Shown piece after piece: positions 24,632 to 33,045 of a DNA stretch of 43,272 bases (the stretch's first letter is position 1; each line of letters starts with the position of its first letter). Made by a program: the position numbers and the translations under genes. Below the pieces are notes generated by a model, which did no database searches, had not been told where the DNA came from, and worked only from the letters and a program-made list of their open reading frames with translations. The stretch is taken from assembly GCA_934660965.1 (NCBI GenBank), contig CAKUIM010000019.1, positions 1-43,272 on the forward strand, given 5' to 3'. Origin of the DNA: an uncultured Oscillospiraceae bacterium. GTDB lineage: Bacteria > Bacillota > Clostridia > Oscillospirales > Oscillospiraceae.

Positions 24632-25098
24632 GTCTCTGCCTCCTCTCCAAGCTCCAGCCGCAGCAGCGCAAGAGCCCGGCGCGCCCGTCCCGCCGCCGTC
24701 CCCCGGGGGATGCGCAGGATGTCCGCCGTCTCCGCCAGGGTGTACCCCGCAAAATACCGCAGGGTCACCACCGCGCGCAGCTCCCGGGGCAGCCGCTCCA
24801 CCGCCTGCCGCAGCGGCAGGGCGTCGAACTGCTCCACCGCCGTCTCCGGCAGCTCACCGGCAGCAAGCTCCCGCCTGCGCCGCCGCAGCTCGCTGCTGCA
24901 TACATTCATTAAAATTCTGGTCATCCAGGTGGCGAAAAGCGCCGGGTCTTTCAGCCGTTTATAGCCCAGAAAGCCCTTATATACCGCCTCATCCACCGCG
25001 TCCAGCGCGGCGCTGTCGCTGCCCAGATAGAGCCGCGCCGTGCGGTACAGCCGGCCCTTGAGCCGCTGCGCCTGGTCCACATATTCCTGTTCGTTCAG
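24628..25098 (-). CDS. ECF-type RNA polymerase sigma factor, start codon possibly CTG
   Basis: A small sigma factor with region 2 (SAALDAVDEAVYKGFLGYKRLKDPALFATWMTRILMNVC) and region 4 (LPRELRAVVTLRYFAGYTLAETADILRIPRGTAAGRARRALALLR). The canonical reading would start at GTG 25080 (150 residues), but that has no ribosome site and removes the usual beginning. From the CTG at 25098 the protein starts LNEQEYVDQAQRLKGRLYRTA, as relatives do, with AAAGGGGG about 9 bases upstream. I prefer the CTG start (156 residues). It is coupled to the downstream DUF4179 gene by a 4-base overlap. Confidence 0.85.
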   Translation of the reverse strand: MNEQEYVDQAQRLKGRLYRTARLYLGSDSAALDAVDEAVYKGFLGYKRLKDPALFATWMTRILMNVCSSELRRRRRELAAGELPETAVEQFDALPLRQAVERLPRELRAVVTLRYFAGYTLAETADILRIPRGTAAGRARRALALLRLELGEEAET

Positions 25099-25169
25099 GG
25101 CGCCCCGCCCCCTTTCTGAAAGGTCCTTTCACCCATTAGACGCAGAAGAGGCCCATTTTTATCACGGCG

Positions 25170-25198
25170 TTGAAAAAATTTTTCCGCCGGGTTATAAT
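25170..25198 (+). promoter_or_regulatory. sigma-A promoter of mutY
   Basis: TTGAAA and TATAAT with 17-base spacing; start predicted near 25205, about 53 nt before the GTG start codon. Confidence 0.85.
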
Positions 25199-25257
25199 CA
25201 AGCGTACCAGCCCCGGGCTGCGGGGCCGCTTTCATTCTATCATACAGGAGGCCGCCG

Positions 25258-26304
25258 GTGGAACCCTTAGAACAGCTTCCCATCCCGCTGCTGGAATGGT
25301 ACCGGGACAACGCACGCCGCCTGCCCTGGCGGGACGACCCCACCGCCTACCATGTGTGGGTGTCGGAGGTCATGCTCCAGCAGACCCGGGTGGCGGCGGT
25401 GCTGGACTATTACCGCCGCTTTATGGACGAGGTGCCCGATGTGGCCGCCCTGGCCGCCCTGCCCGACGAGCGGCTGATGAAGCTCTGGCAGGGCCTTGGC
25501 TACTACTCCCGGGCCCGGAACCTGAAGGCCGCGGCGGTGCAGATTATGAGTGAGCACGGCGGCGTGTTCCCCTCGGACTTTCAAAGTATCCGCGCCCTCA
25601 AGGGGGTGGGGGACTACACCGCCGGGGCCATCTGCTCCATCGCCTTCGGCCTTCCCGAGCCCGCGGTGGACGGCAACGTGCTGCGGGTGGTAACGCGCGT
25701 CACCGCCGACGGGGGCGACATCTCCTCCCCCGCCGCGCGCCGCCGCATTGCCGGCGCCCTGCGCGCCGTCATCCCCCTCCACGCCCCGGGGGCCTTCACC
25801 CAGGCCATGATGGAGCTTGGCGCCACCGTGTGCCTGCCAAACGGCGCGCCCCTATGTGAGCGCTGCCCCGCCGCCCCCTTCTGCGCCGCCCGCCGGGAGG
25901 GGCGCACGGCGGACTTCCCCGTCAAGGCGGCGAAAAAGCCCCGGCGCGTCGAGGAGCGCACCGTCTGGCTCATTTTCTATGACGGTCAGGTGGCCCTGCG
26001 GCGCCGGGGGGAGCGGGGACTGCTGGCCGGGCTGTGGGAGTACCCCAACGAGCTCTCGGCGGCTCTTCCGGAGGGCTGGGGCATCGTCCCCCTCGCCGAC
26101 GCCTACGGCGGCCGGGCAAAGCACATCTTCACCCATATTGAGTGGCACATGACCGCCCGGATCATCCGCGCCGCCTCGCCGGCCCTGCCCGGGGGCTGGG
26201 TGTGGGCCGGCCGGGACGCGCTGCGGGACGTCTACCCCGTCCCAAGCGCCTTTTCCGGCCTTGCCCGCCTGGTGGAGGAGCAGCTGTCCTCCGCGGGGCG
26301 ATGA
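25258..26304 (+). CDS. mutY: A/G-specific adenine glycosylase
   Basis: Removes adenine mispaired with 8-oxoguanine. The start is a GTG with CAGGAGG upstream; 348 residues is the normal length. Catalytic Glu37 (WVSEVMLQQTRV) and Asp138 (PAVDGNV) stand where they do in the E. coli enzyme. The helix-hairpin-helix is LKGVGDYTAGAI (114-125). The iron-sulphur ligands are Cys192, 200, 203 and 209 (C-x7-C-x2-C-x5-C). A C-terminal NUDIX-like 8-oxoG recognition domain begins near 235. Confidence 0.96.
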   Translation: MEPLEQLPIPLLEWYRDNARRLPWRDDPTAYHVWVSEVMLQQTRVAAVLDYYRRFMDEVPDVAALAALPDERLMKLWQGLGYYSRARNLKAAAVQIMSEHGGVFPSDFQSIRALKGVGDYTAGAICSIAFGLPEPAVDGNVLRVVTRVTADGGDISSPAARRRIAGALRAVIPLHAPGAFTQAMMELGATVCLPNGAPLCERCPAAPFCAARREGRTADFPVKAAKKPRRVEERTVWLIFYDGQVALRRRGERGLLAGLWEYPNELSAALPEGWGIVPLADAYGGRAKHIFTHIEWHMTARIIRAASPALPGGWVWAGRDALRDVYPVPSAFSGLARLVEEQLSSAGR

Positions 26305-26316
26305 GAACATCGCCCC
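26295..26316 (+). other. hairpin at the mutY stop codon
   Basis: A perfect 9-bp stem GGGGCGATG / CATCGCCCC with an AGAA loop, spanning the TGA. There is no T-tract; probably an mRNA 3' stabiliser or a small intergenic repeat. Confidence 0.5.
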
Positions 26317-26349
26317 CTACATTGACACCCAAGAGCTGCCGCTGCTCTT

Positions 26350-26484
26350 TTGGCTCCCTCTGACGAGGGAGCTGTCGAGCGGTAGCGAGACTGAGGGAGA
26401 GAGTCATTCTGCATCAGTGCTGCGTTTTCTCTCCCTCCGTCAAGCCCTGCGGGCTTGCCACCTCCCTCGTCAGAGGGAGGCTTT
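26350..26484. repeat. about 135-bp palindromic intergenic repeat (REP/MITE-like)
   Basis: Terminal inverted repeats with the core CTCCCTCTGACGAGGGAG (left end from 26350; right end to 26484 as CTCCCTCGTCAGAGGGAG). Inside lies a second inverted pair (CTGAGGGAGAGA / TCTCTCCCTCCG) and two small hairpins (CGAGCGGTAGCGAG and CAAGCCCTGCGGGCTTG). The whole would fold into a long cruciform. There is no coding capacity; similar elements are common in gut Clostridia. Confidence 0.75.
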
Positions 26485-26520
26485 GGGGCGGGCGCTTTGA
26501 AATCCGCCCACTGACGACGC

Positions 26521-26554
26521 AAAAGCACCCGAACCATATGGTTCGGGTGCTTTT
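26521..26554. terminator. bidirectional terminator between mutY and the oleate hydratase gene
   Basis: Stem AAAAGCACCCGAACC / GGTTCGGGTGCTTTT with an ATAT loop and T-runs on both strands. Closely related to the terminator at 23198-23231. Confidence 0.92.
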
Positions 26555-26587
26555 CTTTCGGTCAGTGCCGTCACTTGCCACCGGGCG

Positions 26588-28366
26588 TCAGATCACATGA
26601 TACTCCCGCAGCAGCTTCTCGATGTCGGTGCCGTGGATGCGGCTGATGAGCTTTTTAAGCACCATCTTCTCGGCAAAGCCAAGGTCCATGTCCTCAATGG
26701 TCTTGCCGTCGCGCAGCTTGACGGTGGCGTTGAGAAGGTCGCGCACGTCGTACACGCTGCCCCAGACCTCGGGCACGCCGCGGTCCACATTCAGCAGGGT
26801 ATACACGGCCTCCATGCCGGTGCGCATGGAGTACTCGGTGGTGAAGATGGTGTCCCGGGGGGTCTCAGCAAACTGACCCAGGAAGGCGAAGTTCACGCTG
26901 CCCTCGGGCACCACGTTGGGCCGGTCGCCATAGGCGCGGGGCATGAAGAAGGCATCGATATAGGGCATCATGACGGGCACGGTGTTGGCGCTGTTCTCCG
27001 CCAGCTCCTCGATCTGGTCCTCGGGCACGCCGATGTGGTAGAGCCACTCCATGCAGATCTCCTTGCCGGTGCACGCCCGCATGGGCTTTTTCACATAGTC
27101 GCCGGGCTTATCGGTAAAGAGGGAGTACACCCACACAAGGCAGTGGTCCTTGGGCTGCTCCCGGAACTGGGGCTGGCGGTTGATGGTCCAGCTCATAAGC
27201 CAGCTGGAGTCCTTCACGGTGACGATGCCGCCGGTGACCACATGGCCGGTGAACGGGTCGCGCTTGCAGATGTTCTTGATATAGGGGATGATGCGCTGGT
27301 CAAGGGTCTCCACGGTGGCGCTCATCCAGTTGGTCTGCTCGGGGTCGTGGCAGAACTTGTCGGGGTGGCCGAAGGACGGGTCCTGGGCGGCGATCTTGCG
27401 CCACATGTCCCAGCCGCCGCCGGGCTTGAGCTCGGTATTGTAGGCGGCGGGAGTATTCTGGCTGCCCATAGAGGAGTTCTCCACACAGCCGCCGTTGGTG
27501 ATGAACACCAGGTCGTTTTCGGTCAGGTCAATGGCCTCGTCCCTGCCGTCGCGGATGACGTCAATGCGCTTTGCGAGCTTGCGCTTCGGGTCGGAGCAGT
27601 CAAACTCCACGTTCACCACCTGCACACCGAAGTGGAACTGCACGCCGTGGCTCTCGAGGTACCTGACCATAGGGAGGATCATGGACTCATACTGGTTATA
27701 CTTGGTGAAGCGCAGGGCGGTGAAGTCGGGCAGGCCGCCGATATGGTGGATATAGCGCTGGATATAGAGCTTCATCTCCAGGGCGCTGTGCCAGTTCTCA
27801 AAGGCGAACATGGTGCGCCAGTAGAGCCAGAAGTTGGACTTCAAAACCTCATCGTCAAAGAAGTCGGTGATCTTCTTGTCCTGAAGCTGCTCGTTGGGGG
27901 TGAAGAAGAGCTTCATGATCTCCATGGCGCCCTTGTCGGAGATGTCGAACTTGCCGTCGGTGTGGGCGTCCTCGCCGCGGTTGACGGTGGCCCGGCACAG
28001 GGAGTAGTTGGGGTCCTCCTTGTTGAGCCAGTAATACTCGTCGAGCACGCTCACGCCCTCGGTCTCGATGGAGGGGATGGAGCGGAACAAATCCCACATG
28101 ACCTCAAAGTGGTTGTCCATCTCGCGGCCGCCGCGCATCACATAGCCGATGTTCTCAAACCTCCAGCCGTCGCAGGCGCCGCCGGCGGTGGGGCCCTTCT
28201 CCAGAATGTGGACCCGCTCGCCCTTCATCTGGCCGTCCCGCACCAGATAGCAGGCAGCGGTGAGGGCGGCAAGGCCGCTGCCCACGATATAGGCGGACTT
28301 CCCGTCCACGCCCTCGGGCTTCTTGGGCCGGGCAAAGGCCTCGTAGTTACCGCTGGAATAATACAT
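26588..28366 (-). CDS. ohyA: oleate hydratase (MCRA family)
   Basis: FAD-dependent hydratase that adds water to cis-9 double bonds of unsaturated fatty acids, giving 10-hydroxy fatty acids and detoxifying them. The 592-residue length and sequence are typical: dinucleotide-binding AYIVGSGLAALTAACYLVRDG (25-45), GGACDGW (62-68), the family hallmark RGGREMDNHFEVMWDLFRSIPS (78-99) and later TNGGCVENSSMG. The start is the ATG at 28366 after CAGGAGG. It has its own promoter and lies directly downstream of a TetR regulator on the same strand, which probably controls it in response to fatty acids. Confidence 0.95.
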   Translation of the reverse strand: MYYSSGNYEAFARPKKPEGVDGKSAYIVGSGLAALTAACYLVRDGQMKGERVHILEKGPTAGGACDGWRFENIGYVMRGGREMDNHFEVMWDLFRSIPSIETEGVSVLDEYYWLNKEDPNYSLCRATVNRGEDAHTDGKFDISDKGAMEIMKLFFTPNEQLQDKKITDFFDDEVLKSNFWLYWRTMFAFENWHSALEMKLYIQRYIHHIGGLPDFTALRFTKYNQYESMILPMVRYLESHGVQFHFGVQVVNVEFDCSDPKRKLAKRIDVIRDGRDEAIDLTENDLVFITNGGCVENSSMGSQNTPAAYNTELKPGGGWDMWRKIAAQDPSFGHPDKFCHDPEQTNWMSATVETLDQRIIPYIKNICKRDPFTGHVVTGGIVTVKDSSWLMSWTINRQPQFREQPKDHCLVWVYSLFTDKPGDYVKKPMRACTGKEICMEWLYHIGVPEDQIEELAENSANTVPVMMPYIDAFFMPRAYGDRPNVVPEGSVNFAFLGQFAETPRDTIFTTEYSMRTGMEAVYTLLNVDRGVPEVWGSVYDVRDLLNATVKLRDGKTIEDMDLGFAEKMVLKKLISRIHGTDIEKLLREYHVI

Positions 28367-28400
28367 ACAGATGACCTCCTGTTTTTTATTTTGTGAGTAT

Positions 28401-28429
28401 AAAATAGCATGCCCGAATCCCTTTTCCAA
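28401..28429 (-). promoter_or_regulatory. promoter of the oleate hydratase gene
   Basis: On the minus strand, TTGGAA (28424-28429) and TATTTT (28401-28406) are spaced 17 bases, just past the terminator of the TetR gene. Confidence 0.6.
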
Positions 28430-28439
28430 CAAACAGAAA

Positions 28440-28472
28440 CGCCGCCGTGATGCAAAACCCATCACGGCGGCG
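28440..28472 (-). terminator. terminator of the TetR gene
   Basis: A perfect 13-bp stem CGCCGCCGTGATG / CATCACGGCGGCG with a 7-base loop; on the minus strand it is followed by TTTCTGTTTGTT. Confidence 0.85.
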
Positions 28473-28479
28473 GATGTAA

Positions 28480-29073
28480 TCAATTTTTTATCAGTTCCCC
28501 GGTTTTGTCAGGAGGCTTGTCGGTGCGGTAGCGCTCCAGCGCGGCGGCGATATCCCCGGAGAGCAGCAGGGACAGCCGGTCGATGATGCGCTTGGGGTCC
28601 TCCTTCATGTCGTTCTTCACCCAGTCAAGCATCAGCCCCACAAAGGCGTACTTATAGAAGTTGGCGATGAAGGCCTTGTCCTCGTCCCGCACCTGCATGC
28701 CCCGGGCCTGCTCCTCCACCACGCCGATGAGCAGGTCGTAGGTGAGCTTGTGGAGGTAGAGCTCCACCTGCTCCCGGCTGACAGAGTGGTAGACGTTGCG
28801 GATGAAGGGCTTGTTCTCCTGCACGGCCTCAAAGATCTGCAAAAAGCCCTGCTGCCAGGTGTCGTAGGTCTTTTTGCCCTCCAGTGCCCGCTTGGCGTCC
28901 TCCACGCAGGTCCACTCCACCAGGTCGTAGATGTCCTTGAAGTGGTAATAGAAGGTCATGCGGCTGATGCCGCAGTCCTCGGTGATGTCTGTGACGGTGA
29001 TTTTACTCAGGGGCTTCTGGAGCAAAAGATGCTTCAGCGACGCGGACAGCGCCCGCTTGGTGATCTGTGACAT
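28480..29073 (-). CDS. TetR/AcrR-family transcriptional regulator
   Basis: A 197-residue repressor. The N-terminal helix-turn-helix is ITVTDITEDCGISRMTFYYHFKDIYDLVEW (about 23-52); the C-terminal half is of the TetR_C (DhaS-like) type, a ligand pocket. The start is the ATG at 29073 after AGGAGG; the longer frame to 29184 would cross the promoter. The adjacent oleate hydratase suggests a fatty-acid or acyl-CoA ligand, by inference. A 7-bp inverted repeat in its own promoter region (29141-29159) could be the operator. Confidence 0.88.
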   Translation of the reverse strand: MSQITKRALSASLKHLLLQKPLSKITVTDITEDCGISRMTFYYHFKDIYDLVEWTCVEDAKRALEGKKTYDTWQQGFLQIFEAVQENKPFIRNVYHSVSREQVELYLHKLTYDLLIGVVEEQARGMQVRDEDKAFIANFYKYAFVGLMLDWVKNDMKEDPKRIIDRLSLLLSGDIAAALERYRTDKPPDKTGELIKN

Positions 29074-29109
29074 AAGCCCGCCCTCCTGCCGGATTTCTAT
29101 ATTTTCGTA

Positions 29110-29159
29110 TATTATAGCACGGTTTCCCCGCCGACAGGAGAGAAAATCTTGAATTTTCT
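29110..29159 (-). promoter_or_regulatory. promoter and candidate operator of the TetR gene
   Basis: On the minus strand a perfect -10 TATAAT (29110-29115) is preceded by only a weak -35. Upstream lies AGAAAAT-N5-ATTTTCT (29141-29159), a perfect inverted repeat suited to a dimeric TetR repressor. Confidence 0.5.
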
Positions 29160-29163
29160 GTAA

Positions 29164-29235
29164 ATCCCGCCCCCGCGCCGCCATTACCTTCCGGCGCCGG
29201 CCGGGGTATCATGGGGCTGCGCAAAGCCCCGCCGG
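29164..29235 (+). promoter_or_regulatory. promoter of the SLH protein gene; left copy of a duplicated promoter segment
   Basis: TTACCT (29184-29189) and TATCAT (29207-29212) with 17-base spacing. The 72-base segment is about 85-90% identical to 33046-33119 upstream of the radical SAM gene, including CTTTCCGGCGCCGGCCGG-like spacer sequence and CTGCGCAAAGCCCCGCCGG. Confidence 0.7.
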
Positions 29236-29440
29236 GCCGGGCCGCGCATTTCAGGCGGGAAAACCGCACATTTCAGGCGGATGCTCCCACAAAGCGGCGC
29301 GGAGGTGCTACAGTAAGCGCGAAAGCTTATAAAGACCCATCCGGGGGCGCCCCCGGACCTGCAGGGGGTTCCCCTGCAGGACGCCCTCTGCCCGCCGGAG
29401 GCAGGCTACAGGCAGGGAAAGAAACCGAAGGAGGAGACCT
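29236..29440 (+). other. long structured leader of the SLH gene
   Basis: About 220 nt of leader with two direct copies of CATTTCAGGCGG (29247-29258, 29269-29280), an 18-base perfect palindrome TCCGGGGGCGCCCCCGGA (29340-29357), a 10-bp hairpin CCTGCAGGGG / CCCCTGCAGG (29358-29380) and a CTGCC/GGCAG hairpin near 29388-29405. No riboswitch class I know fits. A read-through ORF across it lacks a ribosome site and I do not call it. Confidence 0.5.
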
Positions 29441-32400
29441 ATGAAGAAACAATTCTTGAGCAGGCTCATGGTCCTGGCACTGTGCCTGATGCTGCTGCCT
29501 ACGGCGGCACTGGCAGCGGGCGAGACCGAGAGGGGCGGCGGAGCGCATGAGCACTACCTCTGCGGCGGCACGGAATGCACCGGCGTGGGCAGCCATACGG
29601 AGGGCGGCGGCCAGACCGTCTTTGGCAAGAAGCTGACGAGCGATCATAATGTTTTACAGGTTGACGGAACAGGTCTCGATAAAACTACCGTTGATGGCCG
29701 AGCCTACTATGCTTTGCCTGCGGGCAGCTATTATCTGGACGGCGATGTAGCGCTGGAGCATACGATCCTGATTCCGGAGAACACGGCCGTCAATCTCTGC
29801 CTGAACGGCCACAGCATCACCAGCAATGATCTTCATGCCATTCTTGTTGGATCGCAGGGCATCCTCACGCTGTCGGACTGCAAGGGCGGCAGGAGCGAAG
29901 ACGGTAAGATCTCTCAGGTCAGCGGGGGCTACAGCGTGGAGCTGAGGTCTAAGGCCGCCTTCAGCATGTACGGCGGCAGCATCTCCGGCAACCGTGGCGG
30001 CGGCGTGAATGCAGATGCGGACACCACCTTCAGCATGTACGGCGGCACTGTCTCCGGCAACGGCGGCCGCGGTGTGCAGGTGTCCGGCACCTTCAACATG
30101 TACGGCGGCAGCATCTCCGGCAACCGCGGCGGCGGCGTGCATGTAGAGGCGCCCTACAAAAATTACCAAGGCGGCACCTTCACGGTCTCCGGCGCGGTCA
30201 CTGTCACAGGCAATACGGTAAGCGGCGCGGCCAGCAACGTCTATCTGCCCAGCGGCAAGACCATTACCATCGGCACGGACGGGTTTGCTGCCGGCGCGCA
30301 GATCGGCGTAACCACCGGGAGCAAGCCCACGGGCAGCGGTACCGTCCCTGTTGCCGCCGGCGCGGCTGCTGGCACGAATTACAGCACCATTATCACCAGC
30401 GACGACAGCAAATATCAGATCACATACGACATCACTGATGCGTCCAAACTGGTGCTGACTGCGCCCGTGGAGGAGCACACGCACTGCATCTGCGGCGCGG
30501 AGCACAGGAACATCGGCAGCCATAAGGAGGCCACGCAGACCGTCTTTGGCACCAAGCTGTGGATGGACGGCGGCACGCTGAAGAAGGGGAACGAGGACTG
30601 GACGAAGGGCACGGTCAAACGAGCTGACGGAGGTACTGACTCGAGCAAGGGGTATGTTCTTACAGAGGGCGCTTATTATCTGGACACTGACCTTACGCTT
30701 ACTGGCGCGGCCATCCTGATCGACGGTGATGTCAGGCTCTGCCTGAACGGCAAGACCATTGATCGTGCAAACGGAAACGCGGCTCTTGACTACGTGATTT
30801 GGGTCCTTGGCAAAAACAATGCGCATCTGACCCTGACCGACTGCAAAGGCGGCGGTAAACTCACGGGCGGTAAATACGGCGGCGTAGACGTATTCGGCTC
30901 CTGCACGTTGGATATGTTCGGCGGCATCATCACCGGCAACGAGTACAACGGCGGCGTAAACGTCGGTCAAAACGGAACGTTTAACATGTACGGCGGCAAG
31001 ATCACCGGCAACAGTGCTGACTATGGCGGCGGCGTATATAACGGCGGTACTGTCAACATGTACGGCGGCGAGATTACCGGAAACAGTGCGAAGAACTATG
31101 GCGGCGGTGTATATATGGAGGCGTCCATGGGGAATTATCAAGGCGGCATCCTCAATGTCTCCGGCGCGGCGAAGATCACCGGGAACACGGTGAACAACAA
31201 GCCGAACAACGTCTATCTGCCCAAGGCCAACAGCACCCTGATCGGCGTCACCGGCGCGCTCACCGGCGAGATCGGCGTGACCCCGAAAGAATGGCCCAAG
31301 AGCATGACGGTTATCGCCTCGGGGGTCAAAGCGGCGACCGGCGGGGCGCATTACGACATGACAAAAGAGGATACGGCCTGCTTCCGCAGCGACAACAGCG
31401 ATTACGAGATCAGTCTTCAGAGTAACAATGTCGTGCTTGCCAAGAAGCCTGACCCCAAAGAAGACCCGACCATCACCGCGCCCACGGCCAGGAGCGGCCT
31501 TGTCTACAACGGCCAGCCGCAGGAGCTGATCAGCGCGGGAAGCACCACCGGCGGCACCATGCAGTACAAGCTGGGTGACGGTACATACGACACCGCCCTT
31601 CCCACCGCGCAAAACGCGGGCACCTACACCGTTTGGTATAAGGTCGTAGGCGATGATGCCTACAACGATGTGGCGGAGCGGAGCATTACCGTATCTATGG
31701 ATAAAGCCAAGCTCAGCGGCACACCTGCATTTACTAAGGTGACTGCGGCGGGCAAGACTTTGAAAGATGTGACCCTGACCAAGGCTGACGGTTGGCCTGA
31801 CGGTAAATTTGAATGGGGCAACGGTGTGCTTGGTGAGGATGAAACCGCGCCGCTTGTGCAGGGCAAGGAATATTCGTGGCTGTATATTGCGGATAACCAT
31901 TACGCAGCGGGCACAGTAGTGCCGTGGCCGGCTGGCGGCAGCACGCCCTCCGGCGGCGGCGGTTCTCCCGTCGGCAGCGGCGTTATCAGGGTCGAGACGC
32001 GCACCAACCCCGACGGCTCCGTCACCACCACTGAGACGTGGGCGGACGGCACGGTGACCGAGACGACCACGGGCAAGGACGGCGGCACCACCAGGACCAC
32101 AACCAGAATGGACGGCAGCTCCGTGACCGAGAGCAGCTCCGCCAACGGCACGACCGGCACAGTCAGGACTGACGTAAACGGCAGGACCGAGGCCGCGGTC
32201 AGGGTCAGCGGGAAGGCCGTCGAGGACGCAAAGAAGAGCGGCGAGGCGGTCAGGGTGCCGATCGAGGTCGAGGCCGGAGAGAACAGCAGCAGCGCCCCGA
32301 CCGTGAAGGTCGAGCTGCCCGGGAACGCGGGCGAGACGGAGATTGAAATTCCCGTCAGCGGCGTGAACAGCGGTACGGTGGCGGTCATCGTCCACCCCGA

Positions 32401-32992
32401 CGGCACGGAGGAGATTGTCAAGAATTCCAAGCCGACCGAGGTCGGCGTCCAGCTGACCGTGAACGGCAATACGACCATCAGAATTATCGACAACTCCAAG
32501 GACTTCATCGACACGCGCAGCCACTGGAGCCGCGACGAGGTGAACTTCGTCGCCTCGCGCGAGCTCTTCATCGGCGTGGGCGACAACCTCTTCGGCGTGA
32601 ATCAGTCCATGACGCGCGGCATGGTGAACACCGTGCTGGCCCGTCTCGCGGGCGTCGATACCACGCCCAAGGCCGGACAGAAGTGGTATGAGGTCGGCAC
32701 CGAATGGGCCAAGAGCAAGGGCATCACGGACGGCACCGACCCCGAGGCAAGCGTGACGCGCGAGCAGCTTGCAACGCTGCTTTACCGCTTCTATGGTTCT
32801 CCCGCGGTCAGCGGCACGCTGAGCTTTGCGGACGCGGGGGCGGTCAGCGGTTACGCGCAAAACGCGATCCTTTGGGCGGCGCAGAACGGCATCATGAACG
32901 GCGTCGGAAACGGACGCATCGCGCCGATCGCGGACGCCCAGCGCGCGCAGGTCGCCGCCATGATGGCAAGATGCCTGAAGAACGTCGGATAA
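29441..32992 (+). CDS. S-layer-homology surface protein with two beta-helix modules
   Basis: A 1183-residue exported surface protein. Signal peptide MKKQFLSRLMVLALCLMLLPTAALAAG cleaves after about residue 26. Two homologous modules (about 35-345 and 346-665) each open with a Cys/His-rich motif (HEHYLCGGTECTGVGSH; HTHCICGAEHRNIGSH), then QTVFG, a LCLNG segment and parallel beta-helix rungs of the type FNMYGGSISGN. An Ig-like MBG-type domain (about 685-765), a Gly/Ser linker, a Thr-rich segment (DGSVTTTETWADGTVTETTTG) and three SLH repeats (about 1022-1183) follow; SLH domains anchor to cell-wall polymer. The function is probably adhesion or glycan contact. Base use is visibly less GC-rich than the neighbours in the first half, which suggests recent acquisition. 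Confidence 0.88.
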   Translation: MKKQFLSRLMVLALCLMLLPTAALAAGETERGGGAHEHYLCGGTECTGVGSHTEGGGQTVFGKKLTSDHNVLQVDGTGLDKTTVDGRAYYALPAGSYYLDGDVALEHTILIPENTAVNLCLNGHSITSNDLHAILVGSQGILTLSDCKGGRSEDGKISQVSGGYSVELRSKAAFSMYGGSISGNRGGGVNADADTTFSMYGGTVSGNGGRGVQVSGTFNMYGGSISGNRGGGVHVEAPYKNYQGGTFTVSGAVTVTGNTVSGAASNVYLPSGKTITIGTDGFAAGAQIGVTTGSKPTGSGTVPVAAGAAAGTNYSTIITSDDSKYQITYDITDASKLVLTAPVEEHTHCICGAEHRNIGSHKEATQTVFGTKLWMDGGTLKKGNEDWTKGTVKRADGGTDSSKGYVLTEGAYYLDTDLTLTGAAILIDGDVRLCLNGKTIDRANGNAALDYVIWVLGKNNAHLTLTDCKGGGKLTGGKYGGVDVFGSCTLDMFGGIITGNEYNGGVNVGQNGTFNMYGGKITGNSADYGGGVYNGGTVNMYGGEITGNSAKNYGGGVYMEASMGNYQGGILNVSGAAKITGNTVNNKPNNVYLPKANSTLIGVTGALTGEIGVTPKEWPKSMTVIASGVKAATGGAHYDMTKEDTACFRSDNSDYEISLQSNNVVLAKKPDPKEDPTITAPTARSGLVYNGQPQELISAGSTTGGTMQYKLGDGTYDTALPTAQNAGTYTVWYKVVGDDAYNDVAERSITVSMDKAKLSGTPAFTKVTAAGKTLKDVTLTKADGWPDGKFEWGNGVLGEDETAPLVQGKEYSWLYIADNHYAAGTVVPWPAGGSTPSGGGGSPVGSGVIRVETRTNPDGSVTTTETWADGTVTETTTGKDGGTTRTTTRMDGSSVTESSSANGTTGTVRTDVNGRTEAAVRVSGKAVEDAKKSGEAVRVPIEVEAGENSSSAPTVKVELPGNAGETEIEIPVSGVNSGTVAVIVHPDGTEEIVKNSKPTEVGVQLTVNGNTTIRIIDNSKDFIDTRSHWSRDEVNFVASRELFIGVGDNLFGVNQSMTRGMVNTVLARLAGVDTTPKAGQKWYEVGTEWAKSKGITDGTDPEASVTREQLATLLYRFYGSPAVSGTLSFADAGAVSGYAQNAILWAAQNGIMNGVGNGRIAPIADAQRAQVAAMMARCLKNVG

Positions 32993-33011
32993 AGACGAAT
33001 CCGGCACGATA

Positions 33012-33044
33012 AAGGAGGGGCGGCCTATCGGGCCGCCCCTCCTT
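33012..33044 (+). terminator. terminator hairpin of the SLH gene
   Basis: A 14-bp perfect stem AAGGAGGGGCGGCC / GGCCGCCCCTCCTT with a short loop, 20 bases after the stop codon. It lacks a long T-run. Confidence 0.75.
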
Positions 33045-33045
33045 C

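Noticed and set aside
29211..29444. 77-codon ORF in the SLH leader
   Set aside because: It starts within the -10 region, lacks a ribosome site and spans hairpins; it is better explained as structured leader.
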